Source: an uncultured Alteromonadaceae bacterium (lineage in GTDB: Bacteria; Pseudomonadota; Gammaproteobacteria; Enterobacterales; Alteromonadaceae). Taken from it: a DNA stretch of 64,000 bases. This document shows positions 18,547-27,663 of the stretch, one piece after another (position 1 is the first letter of the stretch; each line of letters begins with the position of its first letter). The stretch spans positions 310,001-374,000 of the forward strand of contig CANLWS010000004.1 of NCBI GenBank assembly GCA_947494925.1, read 5' to 3'. Made by a program: the position numbers and the translations under genes. The notes beneath the pieces are model-generated. The model was given only the letters and a program-made list of their open reading frames with translations, was not told the DNA's origin and did no database searches.

Positions 18547-18702
18547 ATGCATTTTCCAATAAGATTATTACTGCTTGTGTCTAAGTTCCTCCCCATACAT
18601 GCACTAGCTGACTTAAATGATTTAGCACTAAATACTTTCACTTCGAAAGGTGCTGATATCGCTGGATTGAAACCCACACAGCCAAAGGCTAGCCACAAAT
18701 AA
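18547..18702 (+). CDS. Possible 51-residue exported peptide
   Basis: The frame reads MHFPIRLLLLVSKFLPIHALA followed by a 30-residue tail rich in Thr, Lys and Asp. The first 21 residues look like a signal peptide with an A-L-A end. The ribosome site is poor (GTGA only) and I know no homologue, so it may be a chance frame or a gene remnant. Confidence 0.22.
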   Translation: MHFPIRLLLLVSKFLPIHALADLNDLALNTFTSKGADIAGLKPTQPKASHK

Positions 18703-18985
18703 TGAGCGCATGCTATCAGAGGGTGAAACTGGGATCTTTAGTAACGAAGTTGCGCCCAGTCGCACGGCGATACCTGAAAGTAACGGCTGTGTGAGCCTTC
18801 AGGGGTTAATTCAATTTAGCTTTTGCAATCAATCAGTGCGGAGTAGGCTCCCTTCTGTCACCCCTAAGTGCTTTTATCGGAGATCTTACGACCAATATGT
18901 AGAATGAGATTAAAAATCTCGATCTATGAGCATACCGGTATGGCGTTTAGTTATAGTCCAGATAATCAAAAATTCTGAGGTCTAG

Positions 18986-19014
18986 AAAAACAAAACCCAC
19001 TCGAAAGTAGGTTT
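18986..19014 (-). terminator. Terminator of the 22282-19108 operon
   Basis: On the minus strand, AACCTACT, loop TTCG, AGTGGGTT with one mismatch, then TTGTTTTT. It lies about 95 bases past the stop of the last gene in the unknown cluster. Confidence 0.7.
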
Positions 19015-19107
19015 AAAGTTTGGACATGAACGGTACGGCGTGGCTACGTCAAAATCGCATGGTTGTTGTGCTGCTTCTTTCTCTAGGTAATCATGTTAAG
19101 TTGTTGA

Positions 19108-20379
19108 TTAAGAAGCCTTATCGTAAGTAAAAACACTATCCGAATCGGAATTATAGTCTGCCTTGGCGAAGCCTCTGTATTGCGAATACTCTTTCTCAAC
19201 ATTAACTGCGCCCATTATTCTGACAATGTCTTTGTGTGCCTGCATGCGTTTTGCTGCGATACGCGTCGATACATTAAACGTATGGTGCATATCCTTTTCG
19301 ACTATATCCTTTTCGTAATCAAACGATTTACACATTCCTGCAAGAATCAACGGTGAAATATCCACTGCGATGATAAAGGCGGTTGTGAGCACAACTAGTA
19401 AGATTGAAACGGCTGCATTGCCATCTGCGGAATAAGCCAGAAAAGCGTTTATTTTAGCAGGTAGGCCTTCGTGAATGATTACGTAGTCCGGATCCCTTAA
19501 TTTCTCTCTATCAAATGAAGCTAAAGCAGCGGCTTTATCAGTTGATAGATTATCCACTTTTAGCTGCAACCTTGCTGCTTGTTCCTGCAAAACCTGTATT
19601 TTTTCACTCACAGTGTTTTCGCTAACCCTGATAGTCAGAATGAGTTCTTCCCTTTCCTCCGAAAGTCCATTGATTGCGCCAAGAATTGTTTCGTGGGCAT
19701 ACTGGAGTTTCTTATACTCATCTCCTTTTCCTGACTCCCTGCCGTCAAGGCCAGTCGCGTCTTCAACGCTCTTTTGCACATTCAAATCGACACTCTGTGT
19801 GGACAAACCGTCAATTGCGTTATTGAGCTTTTCCAATTTCTGCCGTTGAAAATATAAGTCGTTCCCTTGTTTAGGTTCTACCAGCTCAAGGCGCAAATCG
19901 TTAACTGTGGCATCTAATTCGCTCAAGTCCGTTTTAGCTGTTGCGATAGCATTGTCATAATCAGAAGCAATGGATTTCTGTTGTTGGAAAAAAGCAGCAT
20001 TTGCCTTTAGCGTTTTGGCTTGAATATAAGACTTCACTGAATCTTCAGTAATTCCCATTACGATACTCAAAATTGAAAAGCCGAGTATTGCTACCATCAT
20101 CACTATTCTTGGTACCTGTGTGGCAAAAGGCGATGACTTGTCAACACCAATCGGTGGCAGGAACGTAAGAATGGCTTTTTGAGCTTTGTCAAAACGAAGC
20201 GCGTAGGCCGCAACAAGATTGGTTACTCCGAAAACACCGCCCACTATGTAGGCAGCAATTTCGTGGTGTTCAATTTTAATGAAGTCTCTGAACACTGTGC
20301 CTAACGATTCGGCAATGACCAGTGCACTGAGCATGCTGAGCATTACAATCAAAAGTAAGAAAAATAAAAATCTAAACAT
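19108..20379 (-). CDS. Unknown membrane protein with long coiled coil (DUF4407-like layout)
   Basis: 423 residues. Three membrane segments lie at about 3-24, 42-62 and 90-111, a fourth at about 326-350. Between the third and fourth is a 200-residue coiled coil, and a charged C-terminal tail of 70 residues follows. The order, and the DISPLILAGM motif after the last helix, recall DUF4407 membrane proteins, but I cannot confirm the match. If so, coiled coil and tail lie on opposite sides of the membrane. It is the last gene of a four-gene unit, 45 bp after the preceding gene, with GGAGGT before its ATG. Function unknown. Confidence 0.75.
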   Translation of the reverse strand: MFRFLFFLLLIVMLSMLSALVIAESLGTVFRDFIKIEHHEIAAYIVGGVFGVTNLVAAYALRFDKAQKAILTFLPPIGVDKSSPFATQVPRIVMMVAILGFSILSIVMGITEDSVKSYIQAKTLKANAAFFQQQKSIASDYDNAIATAKTDLSELDATVNDLRLELVEPKQGNDLYFQRQKLEKLNNAIDGLSTQSVDLNVQKSVEDATGLDGRESGKGDEYKKLQYAHETILGAINGLSEEREELILTIRVSENTVSEKIQVLQEQAARLQLKVDNLSTDKAAALASFDREKLRDPDYVIIHEGLPAKINAFLAYSADGNAAVSILLVVLTTAFIIAVDISPLILAGMCKSFDYEKDIVEKDMHHTFNVSTRIAAKRMQAHKDIVRIMGAVNVEKEYSQYRGFAKADYNSDSDSVFTYDKAS

Positions 20380-20424
20380 AGTAACCTCCGAATAAATTTT
20401 AGGACTGCCATCCTTGGCAGCGTA

Positions 20425-20997
20425 TTAGTTGATCTTCAGTGCCTCTCTTTTCATGCTTTCGTAGTGATCACTGAGGTTTTTGCCAGTTTCCTTTTGCTTT
20501 TTGATTTGATGAAGTCCCGCTTCCGTGTGGCTGTCATACATTGCTTGACCAAAATCAGCTGAAAGTTCCCCATTTTCAACTTGTTGCTGAATTTGTCGTC
20601 GAGCTTCGTCATGTACGAGCACAACACCAGGGTCATTTGCTAGCTTAGTCAGCTCCTTCTGTGATTGAGTATGAATATTGACTACCTCTTGAGATAGTCG
20701 CTGAACACCTGCCATAACTTCCTTTTCTATCAGTCTTTTGTGGCCATGAATTAGGGTTCGCTCGATTTGGCCCAGGGCTTTTATACCAGCTTCAACAGTT
20801 TCTCCTCGTTCCTTAGCAATCAGATCCTCTGTCTCCTTTTTAATTTTTTTGCCGGTAGAGTTAAAAAATCCAGCGTCGGCATTGATTTGACCTTGCAATG
20901 AGGTTACTCCCTCGGCTAACTCCTGCACGTGCATATTTGAAGACATCTCTTCAATTGCCATGCTCGCCATTTGGGTATTACTTGGTTGGATTTTCAT
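20425..20997 (-). CDS. Unknown helical cytoplasmic protein
   Basis: 190 residues, almost entirely predicted helix, charged, with no signal peptide, membrane segment or cysteine. Heptad-like stretches (residues 60-130) suggest coiled coil. I recognise no family. It starts five bases after the stop of the upstream gene and precedes the coiled-coil membrane protein, so the two may form a complex. The composition is typical of a real protein. Confidence 0.7.
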   Translation of the reverse strand: MKIQPSNTQMASMAIEEMSSNMHVQELAEGVTSLQGQINADAGFFNSTGKKIKKETEDLIAKERGETVEAGIKALGQIERTLIHGHKRLIEKEVMAGVQRLSQEVVNIHTQSQKELTKLANDPGVVLVHDEARRQIQQQVENGELSADFGQAMYDSHTEAGLHQIKKQKETGKNLSDHYESMKREALKIN

Positions 20998-21002
20998 GAT
21001 AT

Positions 21003-21593
21003 TTATTCCTTCTCACTTAGGTTATCTATCAAGCCAAACAGGCTGCGTGAGACCTGCCGATAAGCATCGGCAATCCCAATTTCTTCGAGTCGCACTTGAA
21101 ATAAGAGATCGAGGTGGCTGTTTGCGATCAACAAATGGTTTTTAATCACCCCTTGGCAGCCTAGATGAAGCAATACGGCAGCATCTGACTGAGCATAACT
21201 TTGTAATAATGCAATGCGCTCAAAGGCTTGTTCTGAACCCACATCGCCAATCGCATTGGCATTAATCAGGGTTGCAAACAAGGGGTTGTTTGCTGCAATG
21301 CCGTCAGTCGTCCAGCATTTGGATGACACCAAATTGACCAACTCAAGCCCATAGACCATACGAGAAAACGCATCTGTGTATGCTTCTTCCGGAGCGAGCC
21401 AGAGACTCAGGTAAAGGTCCGGCGCCATAAGATGCTCGCTGACTTCAATCAACTGCTCCTCATCACTCAAAACGGCGTCTTGAACAACTTCACCCTGGTT
21501 GTGCTCAGCCTGTACGGGTGAGTAGTGTGCCCAGGCAAAGTAGGTCGCCGTAACCAACGCTACTAATATTGAAGATGTAATTAGGGTTTTCAT
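21003..21593 (-). CDS. Unknown exported helical protein
   Basis: 196 residues with an N-terminal hydrophobic segment (3-21) and a likely signal cleavage near AHYSPVQA. The mature part is acidic, helical, and has two cysteines (in SSKCWTT and HLGCQGV) that could pair in the periplasm. No family is recognised. Its ATG overlaps the stop of the upstream gene by four bases (ATGA), so the two are translationally coupled and the products are probably made in similar amounts. Confidence 0.7.
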   Translation of the reverse strand: MKTLITSSILVALVTATYFAWAHYSPVQAEHNQGEVVQDAVLSDEEQLIEVSEHLMAPDLYLSLWLAPEEAYTDAFSRMVYGLELVNLVSSKCWTTDGIAANNPLFATLINANAIGDVGSEQAFERIALLQSYAQSDAAVLLHLGCQGVIKNHLLIANSHLDLLFQVRLEEIGIADAYRQVSRSLFGLIDNLSEKE

Positions 21594-22282
21594 TTTCTGC
21601 CTCCTTTGGGTTTGGCTTTTTGACGGAACTGGCTTTTAGCCTGCTTGCTGACCTGCTTTAGCATTTTTTCTTTTTTCGCTAGGAATCTCGTAACCAGCCT
21701 AGTCGACTCCTTGTTCGCCGGAATTACTTTAGTAAATGGCTTACTCTGATCCTTAGGTGACAGGTTTTTTACCAGGTTTGGATCCTTTCCTTGTCGCGAG
21801 AAGGTTTTACCCGGGGGTCTTGTCCGATCGCGCAGGTGAATGTGATCACCTTTTATCTTGCCGTGAGGTTTACCGTTATCGTATGCCACATTGCCCCCCC
21901 GATATTTGATATTTACCCGGGTTTCTTGCACTGTGCCTTTCACTTTACGATTACCTGTCAGCGGTTGTCCGCTGACATAACGTTGGATTGGCTTCCCATC
22001 CTTTCCCTTGGGTGTCGCTTCGCGGATCGCTCTTTGTTTAGCCTGCAAGTGTTGACGTTGATGTTGTTGTTTTTGCTGCTCGGTCTTAGGTACTGAGGCA
22101 GGTTTGGAAACTGACTTTGGAGCCTGTGATCTTGGGGGCGCCGGCGAAGTGATTTTAGCCGGTGCCGGTTTAGTGAATGATTGCGGTGTTTTTGACGTTG
22201 CAATCGCGGTTCCCTGGATGATTAATCCTGCACTTACCAAAACTCCATTTAAGTACTTCGAAATTAGATTTTGCTTGTGCAT
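21590..22282 (-). CDS. Unknown exported basic Pro/Lys-rich protein
   Basis: 230 residues. A signal peptide (about 1-29, ending GTAIATS) is followed by a low-complexity region rich in Pro, Ser, Lys and Gln (30-90). A more ordered segment (about 100-175) has VNIKYRGGNVAYDNGKPHG and KGDHIHLRD. A strongly basic tail follows. The GDHIHL segment could be a metal or nuclease site of a toxin-like domain, but this is only a resemblance. It is the first gene of the four-gene unit that ends at 19108, and begins about 295 bp downstream of the giant gene's stop. Confidence 0.65.
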   Translation of the reverse strand: MHKQNLISKYLNGVLVSAGLIIQGTAIATSKTPQSFTKPAPAKITSPAPPRSQAPKSVSKPASVPKTEQQKQQHQRQHLQAKQRAIREATPKGKDGKPIQRYVSGQPLTGNRKVKGTVQETRVNIKYRGGNVAYDNGKPHGKIKGDHIHLRDRTRPPGKTFSRQGKDPNLVKNLSPKDQSKPFTKVIPANKESTRLVTRFLAKKEKMLKQVSKQAKSQFRQKAKPKGGRK

Positions 22283-22576
22283 TTTTTACCTCTATTGATT
22301 TCGCTGCTGATGTCGCTTTTATCTGTCGACAGGAATGCATATTACGCATGCTATGATCGTTCTAAAGCAGCGCGACAACTAAAATCAGCCTTCGAAAGCA
22401 GTCTTGCAGGTAAGGTTTTTAGTTAAGAATAATCCAGTAAAAACAAGTGGTTAAATATTAAATTTTGAGAATTTTGAGATAAAAACTTTTATAAGGTATG
22501 AAAATAAATCCGGTACTGACGGTACTCTTCAGCTTATCGGCCGCCTATTTTAAATATTAAGGACAATAGACTAATG

Positions 22577-25500
22577 TTAATATCCTAATTTACTTTTCCA
22601 ATATTTTGCTTTGCTGGTCCAATAGGGTGTTCCTATTCTGCTAGCGAGTTGTTGAAGTCGGTTGCAATCAAAACGCATCATTAGTCTTAATTCTTCTTGG
22701 TGCCAATAACGGGGACGTTCTGACTCCAGATCTAAGTCAGTTAAGTGAAGCATTTTCGAGCACAATTTTAGCCGTACCGTGAACAACCTTGCAGCAACAA
22801 GCAAGTTAGGAGCTCCATAGGATAAATAGCGCTCTGCTTGGGTATGCAGCTTAAACGCGTGATCATAGTTTTTGTAGCGAATCCTGCTGTATTGTGATTC
22901 TAATACTAACAATGCCGTTCGTTCGCGCTGAAATGTCCCTGTCATTAGCGAAAGAGAGTCAATTAGGTATCTAGCTTCATCCATCAAAGAAAAATCATGC
23001 AAACCTGGCCAATGAGCGAATTCTTCTTCATATTCTTTAGTCGGCTTGTTGAGATGCATTTTGTAAAGAAGTCTGATATTTGCACGCAGAGCGTGAGCAT
23101 TAATAAAGTGTTTTCTGCTATCATGAGCCCTGGAAAAAATCATCCTCCTGAACAAATCTGCTAACTTGAAATACAGATAGGCACGTAACATTTGTTCCCA
23201 TTCTGCCGCACTAAAATCACCTTTAATTGGAATGTAAAACAAATATTCCGCTTTTCGTAGAGCAATATCAGAAAGGGTGCCGAGTATTTCAGGGGAGAAC
23301 TTTTCCAGTTTGATATTTTTGTAGTTTCGAAGATCACTTGCTACTTCTGCCAGCATCTCTTCAATTGAGAATTCCTTGAGGGCTGCATGTTTTTCCTTCT
23401 CTAATAGTGAAATCAGTTTTTTGTGCTGCGCGTTTTGCCGTCTCGAATTCACATTAGTCAAGATAGTGCTTTCCAACCTGAACTTATCTGCTTTTAAATG
23501 TTTTAGCATTGCTTCCCAATCACGAAAAATGAACGCAATGACCGCGTCAATTTTGTGGCTAAAAGTTGCGCTAAGGTAGTTCAACTGAGTGCTGTCGGTC
23601 CCTAGCGATGGAGTCAAAGCACGCTGCAACATTTTTGATAACTTGGTGTAAATAACGCTCTCGCTTGTGCCTTCTTCACCTCCCGCTAAGATGTAGGTAT
23701 CGACCAGTAACAATTCACATTCAGTTAGCCAGGTTTTATATTTTTCGGTGTAATACTCCTTTATTCCACTGTACATAGAAGATTTTTCAAGCGCCTGAAT
23801 ATGCTGACATGCGATTTCTTGCGCACTGCCTCGGCCGGTTAACTGCCCTTCTCTTCGTTTACTGACCGCTCGCGAAATGGTCAATTCGTGACTAATTTCC
23901 GCTTTTGTCTTTTTGTCAAAACACCCCGCCAGTATGTCTTTTCTACTGGCTCCTTCTGTTCTGTCACGAAATTTAATCGCTCGCAGAGCGCCATCAGCCA
24001 AATCTAATAGTTCAATTCGGGTTGTAGTGGCTTCAAAGTTCCGAGACATATTGTACCTTTGCCTGTCCTCGGTTAAGTCACCGAACAAAAAAGAATACAA
24101 GTATATGAATAGGCGGTCATGTTGCCATGGGATAGGCATATCAAAATGTTGTGATATAAGATTTTTGGTACCGGCTATACGCAGATACGAAAATCCATGT
24201 AGGAGCGTTTGGAACATATACCGATATTGACGATAGCTTTCATCCAACCAATAGGAGTGTCGAAGCAGTAATTCATGTGCACGAAGCGACTCCTCCATGA
24301 TTATCAGGTGCAGTAGTGCAAGTCCCTGTTTACCGATAAACGATTCGAGCAGTTCTCGCGTATCCTTACGAGCTCGTAATTCACAGATAAAGAGCAGCTT
24401 GTTTTCTTCTGCACATTTTTTAAGTCTGTCTCGCTGGCCGAGAAAGTTGGTTTGAAATGGACTCACTTCATCAAGAATATCATTGGCATAACCAGATTGA
24501 TCGGTGTACTGATCAAATGCAAGATGGGTTTCGTTGTTTTTCTTGAAAACAAAGGGGCCTATAGCCTTCAAGAACAAGGAGGGAAAATCCCAGTTGTCTC
24601 TTGCCATGCCCCATTCTGCTAAATAACACTCTGGTACATACTTAGTCACAACCAAGCTTTTCTCTCGGCAGATGTATTGTGCAAGTGATTCAATATTCAG
24701 GTTGGAGTTGGATATTTGCTGAAGGTTAATTTGCTCTGCAAGCGTCAATTTTCTGCTTTGAATATGTTCCTCAGCGTCTTCAGCTATGCTTTGACTATCG
24801 TTAATGCTTTTACATACGCGTACAAAACGATCGATAAACCTTGCTAGCGTTATTGGACGAGTACCACCGGTCGTGATTGTCATGAATGCGAGTGCGACAA
24901 AAAATAATGGTTGTGAAGCAAACATAGACTGCATCAGATTCTCGACTACTTTTTTGCGTATAGTCTCGGATTGTCTGAAAGATTTGAAATGATGAGTAAA
25001 TGCATTCTCAAATTCTTCCCTGTCAGCCCCGGAACCTTGAAAATCGAGTAAATTATCATGACAGGACGCTGCGTAGAATACGCTGTGATTAATGGCATTA
25101 CTGGTCAGAGATTCGAATCTTTTTACTAATCGGCTACATTGTGTAAGCTCTTCCGACTCACCATCCAGCAAATAAGTCAGGTTTATTTTCGGTTCAGCTA
25201 ATGTCCAGTCGTACTCTGGACTAATAAAAGGCGTCAGGGGCGAAGTTTCACCATTTGCAAAAACCAGAATTCGCGAGAGAAAGAATGTCTTTAATCCTCC
25301 ACTGTTTTTTTTATAAAAGGCATCGCTGTAGCCTGGTTTGGTAAGGTTCCTAACCAACATTATGGCTGGGTTATCGGCTATACCAACGCGAGTAAAGTAT
25401 GTTCCAGGCTCAACGTCATCTTGACTTACCAACCCATTAAAGATGATGAGTACGCTTCGATTGAGCATTGCCCACCGAATGTCTTTTAATTTGGAACGAA

Positions 25501-26674
25501 GCTCCCTGGCATTGTCATGCAACGTCGCACTGCTGAGATCTAATTGGTCTTCGAACGGATAAAACGTTTCACCTTCTTCCAATTTTTGATCTTCCAAATC
25601 CGGATGTTGGTCAGGATACAAATAGGCATGTAGCATTGCTACAAGTTTCCCGTAGGTTATTCTAGGACCTTTTTTGCTGTATAAAGAACAAGGGATCACG
25701 ACTATATCTTGGAAATGTTGATGCAAATACCGGTTGGTTCGACTTTGTATTCCGGGCACTGCCATTTTGTGTTTGTTGGTAAGCAGGTAAGCGATCATTG
25801 CAGTCGCGCCTCGTTGCATACCTAGAGTTCGAATCATTCCGAGGTTATGAACAGGTTCCTTTTCGTTGGGTGATTTAGTTAAAAAGTCCAAAATTTCGCC
25901 GACGGTGTTTTTGCGCCCTTGGTTCAGGATGAAGCGATTGAAGGCGTTGTAATTACTATTTTCACGATGGTCTTTGCTCAACACCTTCGGGTCTTCGAGC
26001 CTTAACATGCTGAGATTGATTTTCGTACTTTTTAAATCCTGCAAAGCCGCGATGAAATTTCTAATTGCATTTCTACCTTTATATGTCGTCCCAAAAATAA
26101 CGTCATAGGCGCGCGAAGCCCGGCCAAACTGGTCAGGGAGCAACTCACACAGGCGATCACAAATGGTACGTTCCAGTTTCTCCATCGCTCTGTAACGACG
26201 GGAACTTTCACGAGGAAATGGGGAAACTTCAACACCATATACGCAAAAGCGCTCGGCACTATCTGGTGAGTCCACGCCAGTGAGAATGGCGACAGTCGCA
26301 AGTTCATGTGCCCGCGATCGGATTGCACGATTCTCTAGCATCGCAAAGCCGCGTGGAAACTTTCTTTTTACCCTGTCAAAAACATCATGAACTAACACTT
26401 CCCGAGCTAAAATATTGATTTTAAATCTAAACCCTAAGGAAAGATCCTCATCAATGAGGCCCATTTCAATCAGTTTGACAAGCTTGTCATTGTGATTATC
26501 AATCTTTTTCAGTTTTTCTCTGACGCCAATCCACGATTTTTGATATGCACGTTTGATTGGAGCGGTTTCGTCGAGAGATTTTGCGCCCTGTTTGTCAGGA
26601 CCAGGTAATTTTCTGTCAACCACATCCAAAAATGCTTTCCAAAGCCTTTCTTCGTTAGTGATTAAAATACTCAT
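22577..26674 (-). CDS. Giant orphan protein of 1365 residues
   Basis: I recognise no domain in this protein. It has no signal peptide and only one hydrophobic stretch (PLFFVALAFMTITTGG, near residue 600), so it is probably cytoplasmic. The last 400 residues look like an alpha-solenoid, with repeated helix pairs rich in Tyr, Leu and Ala. The first 300 are basic and mixed. There is no visible Walker A motif, HD, nuclease or helicase signature. The frame is uninterrupted over 4.1 kb with normal codon use, which argues for selection. Its ATG follows AACGGAAAAA, a weak ribosome site. It lies upstream of the four-gene unknown cluster and downstream of dgt and the NYN gene on the same strand. It could be a scaffold, a large sensor or a defence effector. 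Confidence 0.8.
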   Translation of the reverse strand: MSILITNEERLWKAFLDVVDRKLPGPDKQGAKSLDETAPIKRAYQKSWIGVREKLKKIDNHNDKLVKLIEMGLIDEDLSLGFRFKINILAREVLVHDVFDRVKRKFPRGFAMLENRAIRSRAHELATVAILTGVDSPDSAERFCVYGVEVSPFPRESSRRYRAMEKLERTICDRLCELLPDQFGRASRAYDVIFGTTYKGRNAIRNFIAALQDLKSTKINLSMLRLEDPKVLSKDHRENSNYNAFNRFILNQGRKNTVGEILDFLTKSPNEKEPVHNLGMIRTLGMQRGATAMIAYLLTNKHKMAVPGIQSRTNRYLHQHFQDIVVIPCSLYSKKGPRITYGKLVAMLHAYLYPDQHPDLEDQKLEEGETFYPFEDQLDLSSATLHDNARELRSKLKDIRWAMLNRSVLIIFNGLVSQDDVEPGTYFTRVGIADNPAIMLVRNLTKPGYSDAFYKKNSGGLKTFFLSRILVFANGETSPLTPFISPEYDWTLAEPKINLTYLLDGESEELTQCSRLVKRFESLTSNAINHSVFYAASCHDNLLDFQGSGADREEFENAFTHHFKSFRQSETIRKKVVENLMQSMFASQPLFFVALAFMTITTGGTRPITLARFIDRFVRVCKSINDSQSIAEDAEEHIQSRKLTLAEQINLQQISNSNLNIESLAQYICREKSLVVTKYVPECYLAEWGMARDNWDFPSLFLKAIGPFVFKKNNETHLAFDQYTDQSGYANDILDEVSPFQTNFLGQRDRLKKCAEENKLLFICELRARKDTRELLESFIGKQGLALLHLIIMEESLRAHELLLRHSYWLDESYRQYRYMFQTLLHGFSYLRIAGTKNLISQHFDMPIPWQHDRLFIYLYSFLFGDLTEDRQRYNMSRNFEATTTRIELLDLADGALRAIKFRDRTEGASRKDILAGCFDKKTKAEISHELTISRAVSKRREGQLTGRGSAQEIACQHIQALEKSSMYSGIKEYYTEKYKTWLTECELLLVDTYILAGGEEGTSESVIYTKLSKMLQRALTPSLGTDSTQLNYLSATFSHKIDAVIAFIFRDWEAMLKHLKADKFRLESTILTNVNSRRQNAQHKKLISLLEKEKHAALKEFSIEEMLAEVASDLRNYKNIKLEKFSPEILGTLSDIALRKAEYLFYIPIKGDFSAAEWEQMLRAYLYFKLADLFRRMIFSRAHDSRKHFINAHALRANIRLLYKMHLNKPTKEYEEEFAHWPGLHDFSLMDEARYLIDSLSLMTGTFQRERTALLVLESQYSRIRYKNYDHAFKLHTQAERYLSYGAPNLLVAARLFTVRLKLCSKMLHLTDLDLESERPRYWHQEELRLMMRFDCNRLQQLASRIGTPYWTSKAKYWKSKLGY

Positions 26675-26910
26675 TTTTTCCGTTCCCTGTCATAATTTCA
26701 GTTCCCTTAACAAGCGAGGTCAGTTGAAAAGTACAATCTTGAAGTTATTGTTTCTCTGCAAAATTTGCAAGTAAAAACACATTTGTATCTATCTTACTTT
26801 TCTAAGAAAAATTACAACGCTTTTAGATGATGTACTATTTGGTATGAGAGCGCTTCGTTGGTCCCATAACAATTATTGGAATGCACACCTGAACAGCCAA
26901 AATACATGTG

Positions 26911-27645
26911 TTACTTTGGCTTATAAGTAACAATATCGTTTGAGCCGTTTCGCTTTTGCTTATTCAGTTCAAAGTGCTTGTTCAATTTTTTAAGCAATTC
27001 TGCCAATTTGCTAACGCCATATGAACGGGGGTCGAAGTCGGGTGCTGTGCGTTTAATAAAATTACCAGCAGCAGATAAACTCGCCCAACCATCATCATCT
27101 TGAAATTGCTCCCACGCCTTAGTCAGAACAGGAATGATTTCTTCTAAGTTGCCAGTATCATCACTCGCCTTAGCCTTAGGATCTTTCTTTTTTGGCTCTG
27201 AAACATCGAGGTTTTCAGTGAAAATAAATTCATCACAGGCGTTACGAAAAGATACTGGCGTTTTCTTTTCACCTACACCAAATACAAACTTCTCGGACTC
27301 TCTTAATCTTGATGCCAGCTTGGTGAAATCACTATCGCTAGATACCAAGGCGAAAGCATCTATCCTTTCGGAGTAAAGCAAATCCATTGCATCGATAATC
27401 ATAGAGGCATCAGTCGAGTTCTTACCCGTTGTATAGGCAAACTGTTGGATAGGTTGGATGGCGAGTTCGTTAAGCGTTTTCTTCCAGTTTTTCAATTGCT
27501 CAATCGACCAGTCACCATAAGCCCGTTTAATCAGCACATGCCCATGAGCGGATATTTCATCCAGTATCGATTTAAGCTTTGATAATTGTGCGTTATCGGC
27601 GTCAATTAATACCGCGACCTTTTTATGAACGTCTAAGTCTTTCAT
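26911..27645 (-). CDS. NYN-domain ribonuclease-like protein with LOTUS (OST-HTH) domain
   Basis: 244 residues. The N-terminal PIN-like NYN domain (about 8-145) carries acidic residues D15 and D17 in LIDADN, those of TDASMIIDAMD, and SSDSDF, as in Mg-dependent RNases of the LabA/NicB type. The C-terminal region (about 175-240), with GWASLSAAGNFIKRTAPDFDPRSYG, matches a LOTUS/OST-HTH RNA-binding domain. It should bind and perhaps cut RNA in the cytoplasm. It starts 18 bp after the dGTPase gene, so the two probably share a transcript. Such proteins are widespread and their roles mostly unknown. Confidence 0.88.
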   Translation of the reverse strand: MKDLDVHKKVAVLIDADNAQLSKLKSILDEISAHGHVLIKRAYGDWSIEQLKNWKKTLNELAIQPIQQFAYTTGKNSTDASMIIDAMDLLYSERIDAFALVSSDSDFTKLASRLRESEKFVFGVGEKKTPVSFRNACDEFIFTENLDVSEPKKKDPKAKASDDTGNLEEIIPVLTKAWEQFQDDDGWASLSAAGNFIKRTAPDFDPRSYGVSKLAELLKKLNKHFELNKQKRNGSNDIVTYKPK

Positions 27646-27663
27646 AGTTTTCCTTGATCACCT

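Larger units (their letters stand above)
18498..19107. other. Intergenic region with no clear gene
   Basis: About 610 bp between the hydrolase and the unknown cluster. It holds one short frame with a signal-peptide-like start (18547-18702), one 65-codon frame without recognisable features (18710-18907), and a minus-strand terminator. Nothing else stands out. Confidence 0.5.
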
